The notes: generated from the letters alone by a model not told the origin. A stretch of 51,748 bases of DNA from Folioceros fuciformis (GCA_049999805.1 JBNGIO010006232.1:134592-186339); one strand, 5' to 3'; counted from the first letter of the stretch, positions 1 to 12,914 are shown. Numbers and translations are program-made.

Positions 1-7
1 GGCAGTA

Positions 8-3000
8 ATGTCCAGGGAGTCCGGGGGAAGGAGTGCGGAGGATGGGCAGGAGAAGTGTGGGGATGCCGGATCGTCGTCCACCGGATCCGTCAGGTCGCCA
101 GGGGGAGCCGGTGCCCACCACGGTGGTCCGGGAGCAACAGATGGTGGCGTGAAGAAGGCGGGAAAGGAGGAGCGTGAGGGGTCGTTGCACTTTCTCGTCT
201 TCAGGCTAGGTGTGGTGTGGGATTTTTGTTGGGTGGAACAGGCTGCATTGATCCGTGTCGTGCTGATGAGGAGGCTTTTTGGTGTTGTGGACAGCGGATC
301 CTGTGGCGGAGACGCGGGTGACGGCTCTGAGGAGGCTGCAGTTCTGCGTGGCGCAGAACTTGATCAGCGTGCATCTGTTTCACCCGTTCGCGGAGCCTTT
401 GGCCCGGAACCTGTTGGAGTGGTTCAACCTGCCCAGCCCTGCCCATGAGGAGACTGTTCTCAGCATTTTGATTAAGTTGGCCCAGGCATGGTTAATTTTT
501 GTGATGCCATTGGGTGGTTGTGAGCTTCGATGCATACATGCATGGCGGGCCATTGAGGTATTAATTTTTGTTGTGGCGGCAGGATGGCTACATGCGGGCC
601 CAGCTGCTGGAGATTGGAGCTGTTGAGTTTATGCAGCAGTTGCGGGAAGACAACGGGGAGAAGTTGCTGCCGTTGGTGAACCTCCTTATTTCCGCGCTAA
701 CCGAGTGGCATGCTTCGGGTGAGAACCAACAGGATGAGCCTTGCCCACAAGTGTGTGCTGATAGGATCGTCTCCGTTGGGGATGGGCAAACGTTCTCCCG
801 ACCTTGGCTGGACTCCATTGCTCCTCGCCAGTTTGTTGCCTCTCCAGATGGGGAGTCCTCGTATGCTGGAACCCAGATCTGCAGCCCAGGTGAGAATAGA
901 GATGGTGCCATGGTGGTGCACTGCATGGACACCGCCGGCAGCCGTCTAAGATTTGTTTTTCAAACTTGTGGGCCAGGGTTTCAAGATGTTGGACCGAGTC
1001 TGCCATACATTGACCTGGAGCCAGCGGATAATCAGTATCTGTTCGAATTGAATGGTCTGGGTCCACTTCCCAGCACTCCATTGGATGAAACTGGCATGAA
1101 GTAGTGAATATGGTGAGTTCAGGATGTTGGGGTTACCGGCAGATTGTGAGTTCTTGTCTACAGTTTGGTAGGCTTCTTGTTCTATGAGAAAAGGTTCAAG
1201 AGTCTGGCCCGATCACAGGCTATTCTAGCGAGTCGCAGTTGAGTTGCTTGAGGCTGGGGTGTCGGGAATCAAGTTTGAACTGCAGTGCCTGTGTCTGCGT
1301 GGCTAGGAGGATGTGGTGCAAACTTGCCCACTTGTAAAGTCCCGTGTCCTGTCCTTAATCGGGTTTCTGACACTTACGAGGTACCGGTCTTGCTGTCCTG
1401 CAGGAAGGCTTCAAGATATTGAACATCCTCGAATTGTTGAAGATGCACTCCGAGAGTTAAGGGAGACTGTCGTCGTTGACTTCCATCCCGAAGCCATCCT
1501 TCAATCACAGCCTATTTTGGAGGTGGGCTCTTCATGGGCTGACTGATTGCAACCTTCTTTGCCTCGATTACAGAGGAAGATATGTCTCACATGTTTGTTT
1601 CGGTGCAGAATGTCTTGTCCTTGCTCCATGTCCTGAAGAACACTGACCTGGTTCCAGTAGCTCTTGACTTTCTACGCTCTCTTGTTCGCAGAATAAAGGT
1701 AGAACCTTATCCACTCGTTTGCTTCCCAATCATGTTGTTGAGCATCTGTGTTTAGTAATCTAGTTGTCTCTCGCAGGCTGCTCTGAGTCTTTCGTATGAG
1801 GCTGCCTTTCAAGTTCACCCTCATGCCCAGCACGTACATGATCACCATGAGCAACCCAATGGAACCAGTCATCAGGCGGGCTATCCGGCCAACGTTGCAC
1901 ATAGTTATCCAGTTTCTACGAAACAGGATATAAACCACTCAAGGCAGCAGCCAGGCAGATGTGGGACGCGCATCCAGCTTATGCTTTATCTTGGACGACA
2001 TTTACATATGATGACATTGCACTTGATCAAGCTTCTGTCAGAAATAAAATACCACCAGGCTATCTTTGAGATTCTGCGAGAGCTCTTGTTGTTACTGAAA
2101 CCAGCAGTAGATGAGCAGTTTAACCCAAAGGTAGGTGAAACTCAAGTGCGACCCTCCATACTTTTCCAGGTCTCCCTTTCATCAAGCACAAATCTGATGA
2201 CAACGAAGTTTCAATGCAGTTGCGGACCCGCTATATGCAGTACTTTGGGGCACTCAATGACGTCGTTGGAGCTCTAGGTGGAGAATTTCAGGATCTGGGT
2301 GCACTCTGTCCGGGAAGCATCATGCAAGATGGTGAAGATAGTACTGAAACTTGGCAATCGAAATGTATTCCTGTGCTTACAGTTTTGAGCTACACAGCTG
2401 ACCTACTATCTCTGCTCAAACCTGCGGACGTAGTCGGGCTTTTGCCATTCAAACTAATCAAAGCATTAAAAGCACTGACAAGTAACCTTATACTCGCAGA
2501 ATGTAATTTCGGAATCCACACAAGGGTACCTTCTCTTCTGTGTGGCTGTTTGCAGTCATCTCTCAACAAACTTCAATGGAATGATGATGAATTGCTTCTT
2601 GTATGGTCTTGCAGATTTTGCCGTACATAGAGTTCTTTGATCCTGACTATTATCACGCATATTGCATGGCTCATGAAGCTTACGGTTCCATCCATGATGC
2701 CGAGAGGATGGTTAACGCTGGATTTGAGTATCTTATGATGAGGGACTCAGGAACCTCGTCACCTTCTAAAGTTCCAGAGAAAGTTAAGACTGAAACGCTC
2801 GTGAAATGTATGTGTGAAGCCGTCCCATACATGAAAGCATTTGAAGATGTCAACTTGGTCAGAAGATTCATTTCAGTTGTGCTTAAGTTGCTGGAGATTG
2901 AAGTGGAGAAGTTCCAGACAACCAGAGACAAACACCGGGGGAGGTTGAAAAAGATTAAAAGACACTTGGGGATGAGAACGGATCCGGCCAACTCTGACAG

Positions 3001-6000
3001 AAGACAGGATTTTTGGCTCGTCTTCAATGCGGACTTGGAGGACAAACTTGCTCAGACTGGGTACTTGCTTGTGCTCCTGCTTTCCCATGGTTCCGGGAAT
3101 GTCAGGAAAGCAGCGTATGATGCTCTTCTTGAGGTTTCTTCAGCAGAGAAGGAGCGGACAGACGAATGGTGTGCCTTGAATGAGCTTAGCTTCGGGAATG
3201 TCTGCACAGAAGACACACACAGCCAAGCAATCAATAGTCCCAGAAATTGTGTGGTTTCACCTGCAAGCATCCTTCACAATGTGTTCCTACGAGGCTCAAG
3301 GATCATGAGTGAACTTCTGACAAACGGTATCCACGATGCGGTCACTTGCAAGGTTAGATATGAACTACAGGAAGGACCTTAATGTTTGCTGATCAGTTTT
3401 ACGATGTAGCAGAACATGAGATCTCTGCTCATATGCAACTTCCAAGACTGATCTGTGTACTGTTACTTTGAAGGTACCAGTCATGTGCAGAGCTTTTACT
3501 TCATCATATAGAGTTTCTAGGTGTACACGAGAGACTACAGATGCTCCCAGCTCTGTCGTGGATAGCCTGCTCTGCTTCCGACATGAGAGGATGCTCAACA
3601 GTGGATAAGGTGGCCAACCTCCTTCTTCATGCGATGGAGACCGTAAGAAGCAGTGACTGTGTGGATTGGATAAACTATGATGCATCCACGGCAGCGTGGA
3701 CAGAAATTTCCTTCTTTCTAAGACCTCTCTTTAGCTCGAGCAGCTCTGCTCGGGTAAATGCAGCAACAGAGCTTCTCGGGGCTTTGCAGAACTGCTGCCA
3801 GACCGATGGATATGTTCCCTGGTGGATATCTCGAAGTGAAGGTTGCATTAAGAGGAAAAATCCTGGTCATTACATGTATGATCCATTTCGGTATGTGCTC
3901 CTGTTGGAACCGGACAAACGCCAAAGATCCTCCCCATCGGTGAAGTTCATCGATGTATTGAAGGGCAGAGGTGTCCACCAATGGGGTTCAGAATTTCTAG
4001 GGAAGAGAAGGCGGAAACTGCATGACCTCCTAGACATCATGAAATCCATATCTATGTGTGCAAACACTAGAAGAGCGGCAGCTGAGCAGCTCAACAAGTT
4101 GTCTGAAGATAGAGAGCTGTTCCAGGTTATGGAAGACGACTTGGACCTAGTTGAAGTCTTGCTTTGCGAGATAGTAAGCTGGATGAGAATGACGTACCAA
4201 CAGGCAGAGGAAGGCAAGAGCAAGATGATGGCCGATTGCATCGAGGAAGAGAGCAGAAATGCTATGAAGTCCATGGGTGAAGTTTGCCTTGGTCTTCTAA
4301 CAAACCTGACGACTTCCCCTTCAGCAAGGGAGGTTGCTAGAGTACGTAATTGGCTGACCACAAGTCCAAAGGAGCGGATTGAGCCATTGTTGCCGTTGAT
4401 TTTCCACCCCGTAACAAGTGTGCGCAGAAATATAGGATTGATATTGTCTTTTCTGCTCTTCAGTGCTGACTTGTTGTACTCGAGCTTGAAGATGGTAAGC
4501 GTTTCGCGTATGTCAACCAGCTTAGACCGTACGTGCTGATTTGATGGTCAGGGTTTCACCTACCAGTACGAGGTTTTTGCAGGTGGTATCCACAGACGAT
4601 CAGTTGTTTCCGGGATTATCTATGCAAATTCCATACCCATTGACGAAAGAAGTTCAACTGTTTGTTCCTGTCACCTTTACCAGGTGTTACCGGTTCCCTT
4701 GCCATGCTATTTCTGTTGATTTACGACAAGCTGATGAGCCTACATCCGAGCCCTTGCATTATGACCCTCTTGTTGATCATATGGTCGCTCAGCTCCGGCT
4801 TCTTGGTGGTAGGCCCTGTGGTAGCTTTCAGCAGCTTTGGCTCAATATTTGTAAGCTTATCCATCTCCAGGATTGCCATCTAAGCCTAAAGCTTCTTGGC
4901 TTGGTCATGGCAGGGGAGTTCAAAACTCTGGCAGAATTCTATCAAGTTAGGACAAGCATTGCCTCAAGAGTTGGTGTATCTCCCCTGGAGCTCCAATCTT
5001 TGAGGTGCATTTCTGCATTGAACGCCGATTACGTGATCCAAACCCTGCTGGAGCATCTGTCTTACTCAAAGGTATCCATGAATTGTTACGACTATGTATC
5101 ACATACGTCAGTAGTTCCTCTTGCCTTGCCTGCCCACAAGTATCTGCAACAAATAAGCCTTCAGATGGACCGCAGGACTACCAATACGAGTTTCGCCAGC
5201 TTGTAGAATTGGCAGCACAATGTTCGAGACACCCAGAGGTAGCATCTCATACACAAGTTCAACAGTTTCAGTGGGTAGTCCAGGACTAGACATTTTGCAT
5301 GCAGTTGATTTGGGTTGTGTTTGCATCCTCTCTGACTGTTGATTGCATCGAAGGCAGCAATTGTGCTTGCTAGGGGCAATTGGATGGTGCCTCTCGAACG
5401 ATTTCTCACCAGACGTCCAAAATCGGAAGAGGACATGAAATTGCTGCTTGAGGTTTGTACAAGCGATCGGACGCTAGTATGCTGACTGGCAAACGAGTCC
5501 CAATGAATTGTGACACAAATTGCATAAGCGAAGGCTGTACGGTCTCGCTTTCTCCCTGTTGTTGAAGAACTGACATGTATCGACACAACGCAGGTACTGC
5601 ACGTGGTACAAATTATGATGAGCACGAACTGCATGCCGTCATCTGGCCTTATCTTTCTAGCTACATCATGCAAGACGGCCCTTCTTCCCTTCCTGGCTGA
5701 CAGATTATCTGCAGGATTGGGTACTTCTCTTCAATTTGGGGAGAGTGACTTCAAGAACAAGAGCAAACACTTAAGTCGTGACTTATCCTGAGATCTGATT
5801 GGTGCAGGACAATCGACATCGCAGGAAGAATCATCCTCGGTTCACCAGGGAGATTTGAGGCTGCTGCATTTAGTGTTCAATCTTGTTCTCTTGGCTGAAA
5901 ATCACGTGGACAGAAAATTGTTCGGAAGGGTGGTAACGCTTCTATTAGAGGTATTTCACCAAACCGTCATCCCCTCGTGACACAGACTATTGACTCTGTC

Positions 6001-9000
6001 AACCTGAGATTTGATGCGAATGTCCCAGGATACAGCATTTTTCTCTGTCTTGCAAATCATCATCACGAAGATCCAGACTGCCCCGTATAGTTATTGTATC
6101 CTGGCTGTTCAAAGCCTCTCCCTTGTTGCAAAAGGGATGGCTGTGAACGTAGCTGGCAAGGCATCTACAAACATATTTTCTTTCATGAAGCTGAGCTACT
6201 TGGAACAAACCAGGTGTCTGGATGGACCACAGGCTGAGGGAGCATCGAACGGCAGCATGGAACAAGGTATAGTTAAGCTGATTGTCCCGCTCATCAAGCA
6301 CATGGCACGCTTTTACAGCACAGATCTTCCATCTCTGAGGCACAAGCAGCTGGTGAGGGAGATAGTTTACTGCCTATGGTGCATCACATGTTCTGTGCTA
6401 CCTCTCTTCTGGGAGAAGCTCTGGGCCTCTACTAGTGTCACATACTGGCTTTCGCGTGTTGTCACTGATCACGAAGGGACTGTCAGGGGCATGGCCTTCG
6501 GCATACTGGCCATGCTGGCGTCACCCGTCACGCCGGTCACACAAAAAATGCTTCTAAAGAACTGGCCTGAAGTGGGCCTTGTTGCTGTCAGAGCAGTTCT
6601 GAACACGCAGGAATGCTATGCCGTGCGGCAGGAGGCTCTTCGGTTTATCTTGGCTTCTAATTTTTGGACAGCCGCCTGCAAGCTGAACGTGGATAGTCTG
6701 GTTGGAGACGGAGAAATGCAGATCGATTTTGAGGAGATCGATCTTTTCGACATCAATACGGCCCTGAAGAAATGCAAATTCTGGAAGGCATTTCCGATCA
6801 TGCTGACTGAACGGAATGGAACACCTGGTTTTTATCGAGTCTTCTTAGAGCTCATTAGAAAATTGGCGTTTACAGACATGGAGTTCATTCAAGAGCAGTT
6901 TGTTCTGGTGCCGCCGATCTTTAACGCGCTGTTGATGCATTTAGGATGTCCAACCTCGGACTTTGAAACCAGTAACAGAGCACTAGACACCTGTGCGGTG
7001 CAATCGTATATCACGGTCTGGGAGAAAAGACGCATGCATAGCAGAATTCAATTGGCAGACAGATACGGTGTGATAGCACAAATAGCAGAAATTCTGGAGT
7101 TGATGGCCTCTACCAGAGATTCCAATCTACAAGAACGGGTCAATAGTTCCACAACCGTTGCGGCCCTCATCTGTGCATTGTGTCATTGTGCCCTCGACGA
7201 TGAGGAACGAGAGAATTCCATGCTGAATTATGGCACTTTCAAAGGTACAAAACAGCGTCTGCTGGAGGAGCAGCTGAAGCCCACCAGGAAAGCCATCACA
7301 GAGTATGAAAGAGCAGAAGGTGTGTTTCATGTGGCTACCACCTTGAATATGCTCCTCCAGCAGTGGTATGCACGGGACACAGCATACGGTCCCGTGCCTC
7401 CTGAGGCCTTACCACCAATCAGTGACAGATCCGATGCATCACGGCAGTCCGGTGGTGATCCTGCTGCTTCCAGCAAAGAAGCTTCCTCTCCTCATTTGCA
7501 ATTGAAGGACATCCTCAGTACCTCAGGAACGATGGTTTGCACAGCTGTAGCAAGCGTGCTAAAAGCCTATCCTTCTGTTCACCTGTTAAGAAGAGCCATA
7601 AATGCAGTCGCAGATGTCAGCACGCAGGCGACTGGTGGCATTGATGACTATCCTCTGCTATGGAGAATGTGGCTGTCAGTATCTGCACTTCTGGCCACCT
7701 TGCTATCACAAGAAGAGAAAGCAGAAATGGTGCTGAGTGACGAGCACGAGGAGTGTGGTGCAGTCCCGTCCGGAGCAGGAGCACTGCAACAACACTTCGC
7801 AGTAGAGGTAAGGGTGGTGTCCCTTCTTTTCATAATCCTACCATGTTGGTGGAGGGCCATATCCTCAATCTCCCAATTCACTCTGTTGTGCAGATCTGCG
7901 CAGCCTTAGTGACTGTCTTGGAGGAGTTGTTCGCAGAGAGCAGGAGGGCGAAGGCTTCAAACGATGCACGGTTCCTCCATCACCTCGTTTTCATCTTGTC
8001 TGCGGTTGGCAGGGCTCTACAAAACATCCTGACCTTCAGGTGCACTCTGGATCTTCTTGTCCGTTCTGCTTTTATCTGTGTTCAGTTGTACCACTCTCTT
8101 CGGACTCAGATCATCATTCTTGCTTTGCCAGTAGCAAAGCCAAGAAGTTTGCAGTGCAGTCGCTCATACCGAAGAAGCTGATAAAGCTTGCCCACGAAGC
8201 TCATTCAATTCTTGCGTACGGATATATCCGGTCCCTTCAGGCAATAGTAAGGAGATCCAGGCGTGGGCGATGGGTGGTTAGCAAGCAACGGGCCGTACCT
8301 GAGATGGTGCCACAGTGGAACTCCAGCAGACACCGGGGAATACCCATAAGCAGCAACCACGAAGGAAAAGCGATAGTGAAGCAGCCTGGCCAGAAGTCAC
8401 GCTCCTGCTGGACGGACATGGCTGATGAGGGAGTAAGGAAATTCAGGGCGCTCCTCTTTGAAGAGCTTCTCCTCTCGATCCGGCTGTTGGAGCACCTGGT
8501 ATACAAGAGTCCTGAAGCAGCTGAGGCTTCTGTTAGCAGTGGCGTCTTCAGCCTCATAAGATCTCTCTGGGACTTCGCCCACACAAATGAAGACCTTCTT
8601 TCGGAGTTGCTTGGTCTCTTGTGCAATTTGGCAGCCCAGAGTGACCAAGCCAAAGTGGTCACCAGCAAGGCTGGGCTGATGGACAACGTCATCTACCTGG
8701 TGTTGAACCCCTCAGTCGGCATGGTATGCTACAGTGTAGGACTCAGCTTGCTGCAGACGTTGATGACTAGGGCAGAACCGCGAGCAAGGTTTCTGCACAA
8801 GCATTGGCTGATGGGCTTGATATCTCAACTCAGCGAAAGCGTCCGCAGAAAGGATGTGGTGCGGCAGCACCTGCTCCTGCAATTTCTTGTGAATGTGGCA
8901 GCTTTCCCCCACGGCCAGACGATGATCTCCAAGCACCTCTCCACAGGCGCACAATTCGACCTCGTAAGTACCAGCTGCACCGTCATGTCAATGATTGAGC

Positions 9001-9602
9001 AAAGACACAGGCATTTCCACTGAATCTTGGACAATGTTTGCAAAAATGTGAAGGTGCTCGACATCGTTGAGCAAGGCAAAGAACCTGCAGCCAGCTCTGC
9101 CCTCTTCCTGCTCCGGAACCTGGCTTTCTCCCAGGACTGTCAAATGCACTTCGTGTCCAATCAGCGCACCATTCCACTGCTCCTCAAGTCCTTGGCCGCT
9201 CCAACACCAGAGGCACGCGCTTACGCATCATCTGCCATATGGGAGCTCCTCTTCAAAGGGAGCAGAGTGATAGCCATCTTCAAGAAGTCAGCTTCTCTCC
9301 TCCTCGAAGCAGAGATGGCTGCAAGATCTGACCTCAAAAAGCTGGACTCGATCCCCAACAAAGACAAGACGCCACACAACTCCCAGTTTGCCAACCTAGT
9401 GAGGCAGATCGAACAAGTAAGCTCCCCCACTCTTCCCCACATTCATCCTCTCATGGTGTGCATCTCTCTCCAACTCAGCCACCTGCTGCGTCTGCAGAGT
9501 CTCTTTGCCATAAATCGTCTGATTGGAGAGGAGTTGGTGGCATCCAAGGATTTCCCTGGAGAAGCTGATGAGCTGTGGAAAAAGGCCAAACAACTGCTAT
9601 GA
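8..9602 (+). CDS. RTTN: Rotatin homologue (centriole/basal-body protein), multi-exon
   Basis: Rotatin (fly Ana3) is a large armadillo/HEAT-repeat protein needed for centriole and basal-body assembly; in plants it should act only in cells making flagellated sperm. The N-terminal rotatin domain is readable across exons 8-209, 295-485 and 583-718: an arginine-rich helix (ETRVTALRRLQF), then LLEWFNLPSPAHEETVL, then LLEIGAVEFMQQLRE, in the order of the animal N-terminus (LLEWFNFPS, VGAVEFL). Exons 1404-1522 (RELRETVVVDFHPEAILQ) and 1609-1698 continue the match. A long exon covers roughly 6030-7808, and armadillo-like helices run to the end (ALFLLRNLAFSQDCQMHF, AYASSAIWELLF). The gene length suits the roughly 2200-residue family. 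The stop is TGA at 9600-9602. The start at 8 is the first in-frame ATG, so the true 5' end may lie outside the window. Intron 486-582 begins with GC. Many middle exon borders are unresolved. Confidence 0.85.
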
Positions 9603-9631
9603 GCTGTGGAAAAAGGCCAAACAACTGCTAT
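9570..9631 (+). repeat. 31-bp perfect tandem duplication over the rotatin stop codon
   Basis: Positions 9570-9600 are repeated exactly at 9601-9631 (unit begins gagctgtggaaaaaggcc). The first copy encodes the last rotatin residues ending KQLL. The stop codon TGA is made across the junction between the two copies. Without the duplication the codon after CTA would be TAG, so the protein end is unchanged. A perfect copy suggests a recent event. Confidence 0.95.
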
Positions 9632-9750
9632 AGACTAAAACCCACAAATCAGATGTTTCAAATCGTGTCCTACTGCAAACGTATCAAACGTTGGAATCAA
9701 ATCTTAACCGCAATTTCCGAGCGTTTAAAAGCTGAAGGAGAAGACGTCGC

Positions 9751-10543
9751 TTGGCTATGGCGGAAGCCCAAGGGGAAGAGCTCCCTCCCGAGGTCTGGCG
9801 GGCGATCCTGCAGAGGCTACCGGTGGCCGTCCTGGCCAGGGCCGCCTGCGTGTGCCGGCTATGGCATCTCATAGTGTCGGACCCTGAGGTGATGGCCACC
9901 TCCTTTCGCTCCGCATGGAAGGTGAAGGAGGTGAAAGGCCGCCCGGCCACCACGTCCTTCTGGAGCCGGCAGCATCTGGGCCAATTCGCAATCTCCCATC
10001 AGTTGCGCCGACATGACTCGCTGCAGGGCCTGGCCCTGCGGTACCATACTCAGGTTGCCCCCGCCTGGGGAGTTCAGGATGTGGAATGCAGGACGTGCAT
10101 GCATCGGCTAGCGCACCAGACTGAATCACCCTTCGTGTCTGTGGCAGGTTCCAGGTATCCTCCGCCTCAACAACATGATGAATGAGCACGCAATCCACTC
10201 CCGCAGGAGGCTCCTGATCCCTGTCACCCGGGCTGAGACTCTGGAGGGACAGACCTGTTTCATCGAGCTGGACATCTGTGCGAAGCGGGAGGTGGCTGTG
10301 TTGTACCTGGAGGGATCCCGGGCTGGCCATCACACCAAGGCGTCCTTGTTCCATTCCGATTTCTGCAGGGGCTCACAGTCCAGAGTGAACAGTAGTATTG
10401 TAGAATGCTTCAAGAGAAGCTTGCGTGTGGATGACGAGGTTGCACGGTACTACCTGCTCTTGGCAGACGGAGACATCCGAGCAGCCTATGCCCGTTTCAA
10501 CGACGATATGCGATGGGAGAGGGAGACGTCTCGCCGCGGCTGA
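9751..10543 (+). CDS. F-box protein with LysM domain
   Basis: Model: join(9751..10053, 10148..10543), 232 residues, GT-AG intron at phase 0. Residues about 10-50 are an F-box (ELPPEVWRAILQRLPV, then AACVCRLWHLIV), which binds SKP1 in SCF ubiquitin ligases. Residues about 83-125 form a LysM module: ISHQLRRHDSLQGLALRYHT, then LRLNNMMNEHAIHSRRRLLIPV (split here by the intron). This order matches the conserved plant F-box/LysM family (Arabidopsis At1g55000 type). The C-terminus (LRVDDEVARYYLLLADGDIRAA) is a helical segment also typical of that family. There is no signal peptide, so this LysM is probably cytosolic or nuclear and its ligand is unclear. A second ATG lies at 9757, so the start may be two codons later. 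It begins 148 bp after the rotatin stop on the same strand. Confidence 0.88.
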
Positions 10544-11092
10544 CGGAACATGGACACTTCTACTTCCCTCTCTTCTCCCTTGCTGCTGACAAACCTTAAA
10601 CATTCTCCTGCCTCTCCACTGGAGGTCAATTATATTGGATCCCACACCAGAGCCGTGTTCTTTCTGATCATTCTGCATTTAGCCATCCTGAGTTCTGAGT
10701 TGGTTAGGCCGATGCGAGCGACCAACCTCCATCTCCAGTGCTGCTCACCATAGCTTGAACCTTCAGTGGCACCTTTCTACATACACCAATCTGGCAGTTC
10801 CGTACATAGCATCATGTCCTGTTGTTATTGCAATCCTGGTGCTCAATTATCCAGGAGAACGCTGTCCCCTCTGGCTGTTATTCCCGGGAGCACCGGGACT
10901 CCATGATTCACCATAGACATGAAGGCACTAAACCCTGAATCCCTCTCTCAAACCCTAGCTGTCTGCAACATTGAGGAGAAGGGATTCGCGTTGTGGGCTG
11001 TGGAGCTTGGGATGATTGCAACCGCCAAGCGAATTCCGAGAATTTCTGTTCGTATAGCAGATTGTGTTTCTGTGAGAGGGGTGGCTGAAGCA
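10544..11092. other. Intergenic / 5' leader before the MIF-like gene
   Basis: About 550 bp between the F-box/LysM stop and the MIF-like ATG. It should hold the F-box 3' UTR and the promoter and leader of the next gene. From an ATG at 10919 an open frame runs without a stop into the MIF-like ATG, adding 58 in-frame residues (see findings). No other gene was recognised. Confidence 0.5.
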
Positions 11093-11792
11093 ATGCCAGT
11101 GCTATCCATCTACACCAACGTGCGTGTACAGCCGGACGCCATCTCCCCGCTTCTGGAGCTGCTCAGCTCGGCCGTGGCCCGCATTCTGGAGCAGCCGCAG
11201 GATGTCAGTGTAACTTTCCTGCTTCACTGTCTGTCAGAAAAATGCGTCAGTAAACGTGTGCTGCATTGTTGCATGTTTCTGTCATGAGCTTTCGAGTTCA
11301 CACTCCAAGGAACGGCGTGCTGGACGCAACGTCTTACCTCTGCCCTCCGTGTTCTGACTGTGGGTCGTGAAGATCTGATCTTTCGTGCCAAGCTGGAGGC
11401 ATCGTCATTCGTCTCACGCCTCCTTGCGGAACCATTTTTGCTGGGGCGTGCAGCATGTGATGGTGTTGCTGCGGGGCGAGCAAGCGCTGTGTTTCGGCGG
11501 GACAAGAGAGCCAGCTGCTTTCGGGGAGCTGCTGTGTGTGAGCGGCCTCGGCCCTGAGATCAATGCGAAGCTGAGCGCGGCCATGTCGCGGGTTCTGGAG
11601 GTCCATCTGCGCATTTCGCCATCGCGCTTCTATGTTGCATTTCGAAATTCTAAGGTTGGCATGTTGTGTCCTGCATCCAATTTTGGTTTTGCTAGAGTGT
11701 GTGGAATGGCTGATACACTTGCGAATTTGATTCCGCAGGAGGGGGAGCGAACTTCATACAATGCTGATTGCTTCCATGCCCTGCATCAGTGA
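11093..11792 (+). CDS. MIF/D-dopachrome tautomerase-like protein (plant MDL type)
   Basis: Model: join(11093..11203, 11454..11654, 11739..11792), 121 residues, all introns phase 0, GT-AG. The protein starts MPVLSIYTNV, keeping the Pro that becomes the catalytic N-terminus of the MIF/tautomerase superfamily after Met removal. It continues with HVMVLLRGEQALCFGGTREP, the loop GELLCVSGLGP, and the SPSRFYVAF strand. Length (family about 114-118) and exon layout agree with plant MIF/D-DT-like proteins. The lysine before the conserved Pro in exon 1 (GKP in animals and Arabidopsis) is replaced: the local sequence is LEQPQD. Tautomerase activity may therefore be reduced or altered. The last exon (EGERTSYNADC) is divergent and shows no SKL peroxisome signal. 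Confidence 0.9.
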
Positions 11793-12914
11793 AAGTTCAC
11801 GAGGTGCGTCTACCAAGAATCTGTAACCTCCTTTCTCGAAACTTCTTCCTCTTCTGCCTGGTCTCTTCACCTGACGTCCTGCAACGTAGGCTTGCTTGGT
11901 GCAGGTAGTCAGCTGGTGACGAGACCGACCATAGGGATGAAGTTCACATGCATTGGTTTCTCTCTGAAGTGAGATTTTGTTTTTCTTTCCCGTGTAGACC
12001 GAGGAATAGCTGTGCGCCTGGTGCCCAGCTCCAATTTTTCCAAGAGTCCAAGGTGCCACCATCTGACGCCTCCTCGCACACCAGTTACACAAGATACAAC
12101 GCCACCACGTCGTTACTTGCAAGAAGAGCATTTGTGATTTCCAACCAATGCTGGCACTGCAACAAGTTGGAACGTGTTTGTCATTTCCGGCTGTTTGTAA
12201 TCCTGATGAACGAGTTCGACACCACACCACTCGCGCCTTCTCCTTCCTAGAGCAGTCCTGCCAAGAATCGTCGTACACACCTATATGCAACCTTCCTGAG
12301 TGATCTACCAGATCAGTAAGTCTGCTGTCCATGGGGATCATGGTCTTGTTTGGAGTGGGTCACTGCTCTCAGAATTATCTCCAGCAGGTGCAAGAACGTT
12401 TCATCAAAATTCGGGTATTTGGCAGTCAATTGACCAAACCTCCTGGCTCGCAATGCACTTCGAATATCCAGCTCTTTGTGCTTGGATCCAACCAAGAGGC
12501 AGTCCATAAGCTCTAGACAGGCCTGGTAGTTGCTGGTAGAGGGAAAGTTACGGAGTCGAACTAACAAGGGCGTGCTCAGCAGAATCGTGGACAGCTGAAT
12601 CAACGTTGCCATTGGCACCGGTGACAGATTACGCCAAGCCTCTCTGGAGCACAAGCATTCGTCTAGGAATTTGGTTGGTGGTATCACTCCCAGGATAGTA
12701 GCTTGGCTGACACGCCATGAGCACTGCTGCTGCCGGTTTGATCTGCAAGATTGCGCGCTGTGGTTTCGAAGTTGAGTTTCTCAGAGTTGAGTATACCGCC
12801 AGGGCCAGCGGAGCAGGGCCACATTGCATGCCGCAAACCTTGTCATCGATCTTGTTGACGACTGCCTAGGAATTGGTGTTGGCTTTGGCATATCTGGGTA
12901 GATATGTCTGGATA
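11793..12914. other. Intergenic region with one unexplained minus-strand open frame
   Basis: Region between the MIF-like stop and the first oligopeptidase ATG. The first 500 bp show nothing I recognise. The second half contains the minus-strand open frame described next, and the promoter of the peptidase gene must lie near 12.8-12.9 kb. Confidence 0.4.
12313..12740 (-). CDS. Coding-like open frame, unknown function
   Basis: On the minus strand an open frame of roughly 140 codons ends at 12313 (VTHSKQDHDPHGQQTY then stop). It contains well-formed amphipathic helices (PMATLIQLSTILLSTPLLVR, YQACLELMDCLLVGSKHKEL, FDETFLHLLEIIL) and looks like real protein rather than a shadow frame, because no plus-strand gene covers it. 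I do not recognise the family. No ATG is clear at its 5' end, so it would need an upstream exon, or it is a gene remnant. It could also be chance. Confidence 0.25.
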
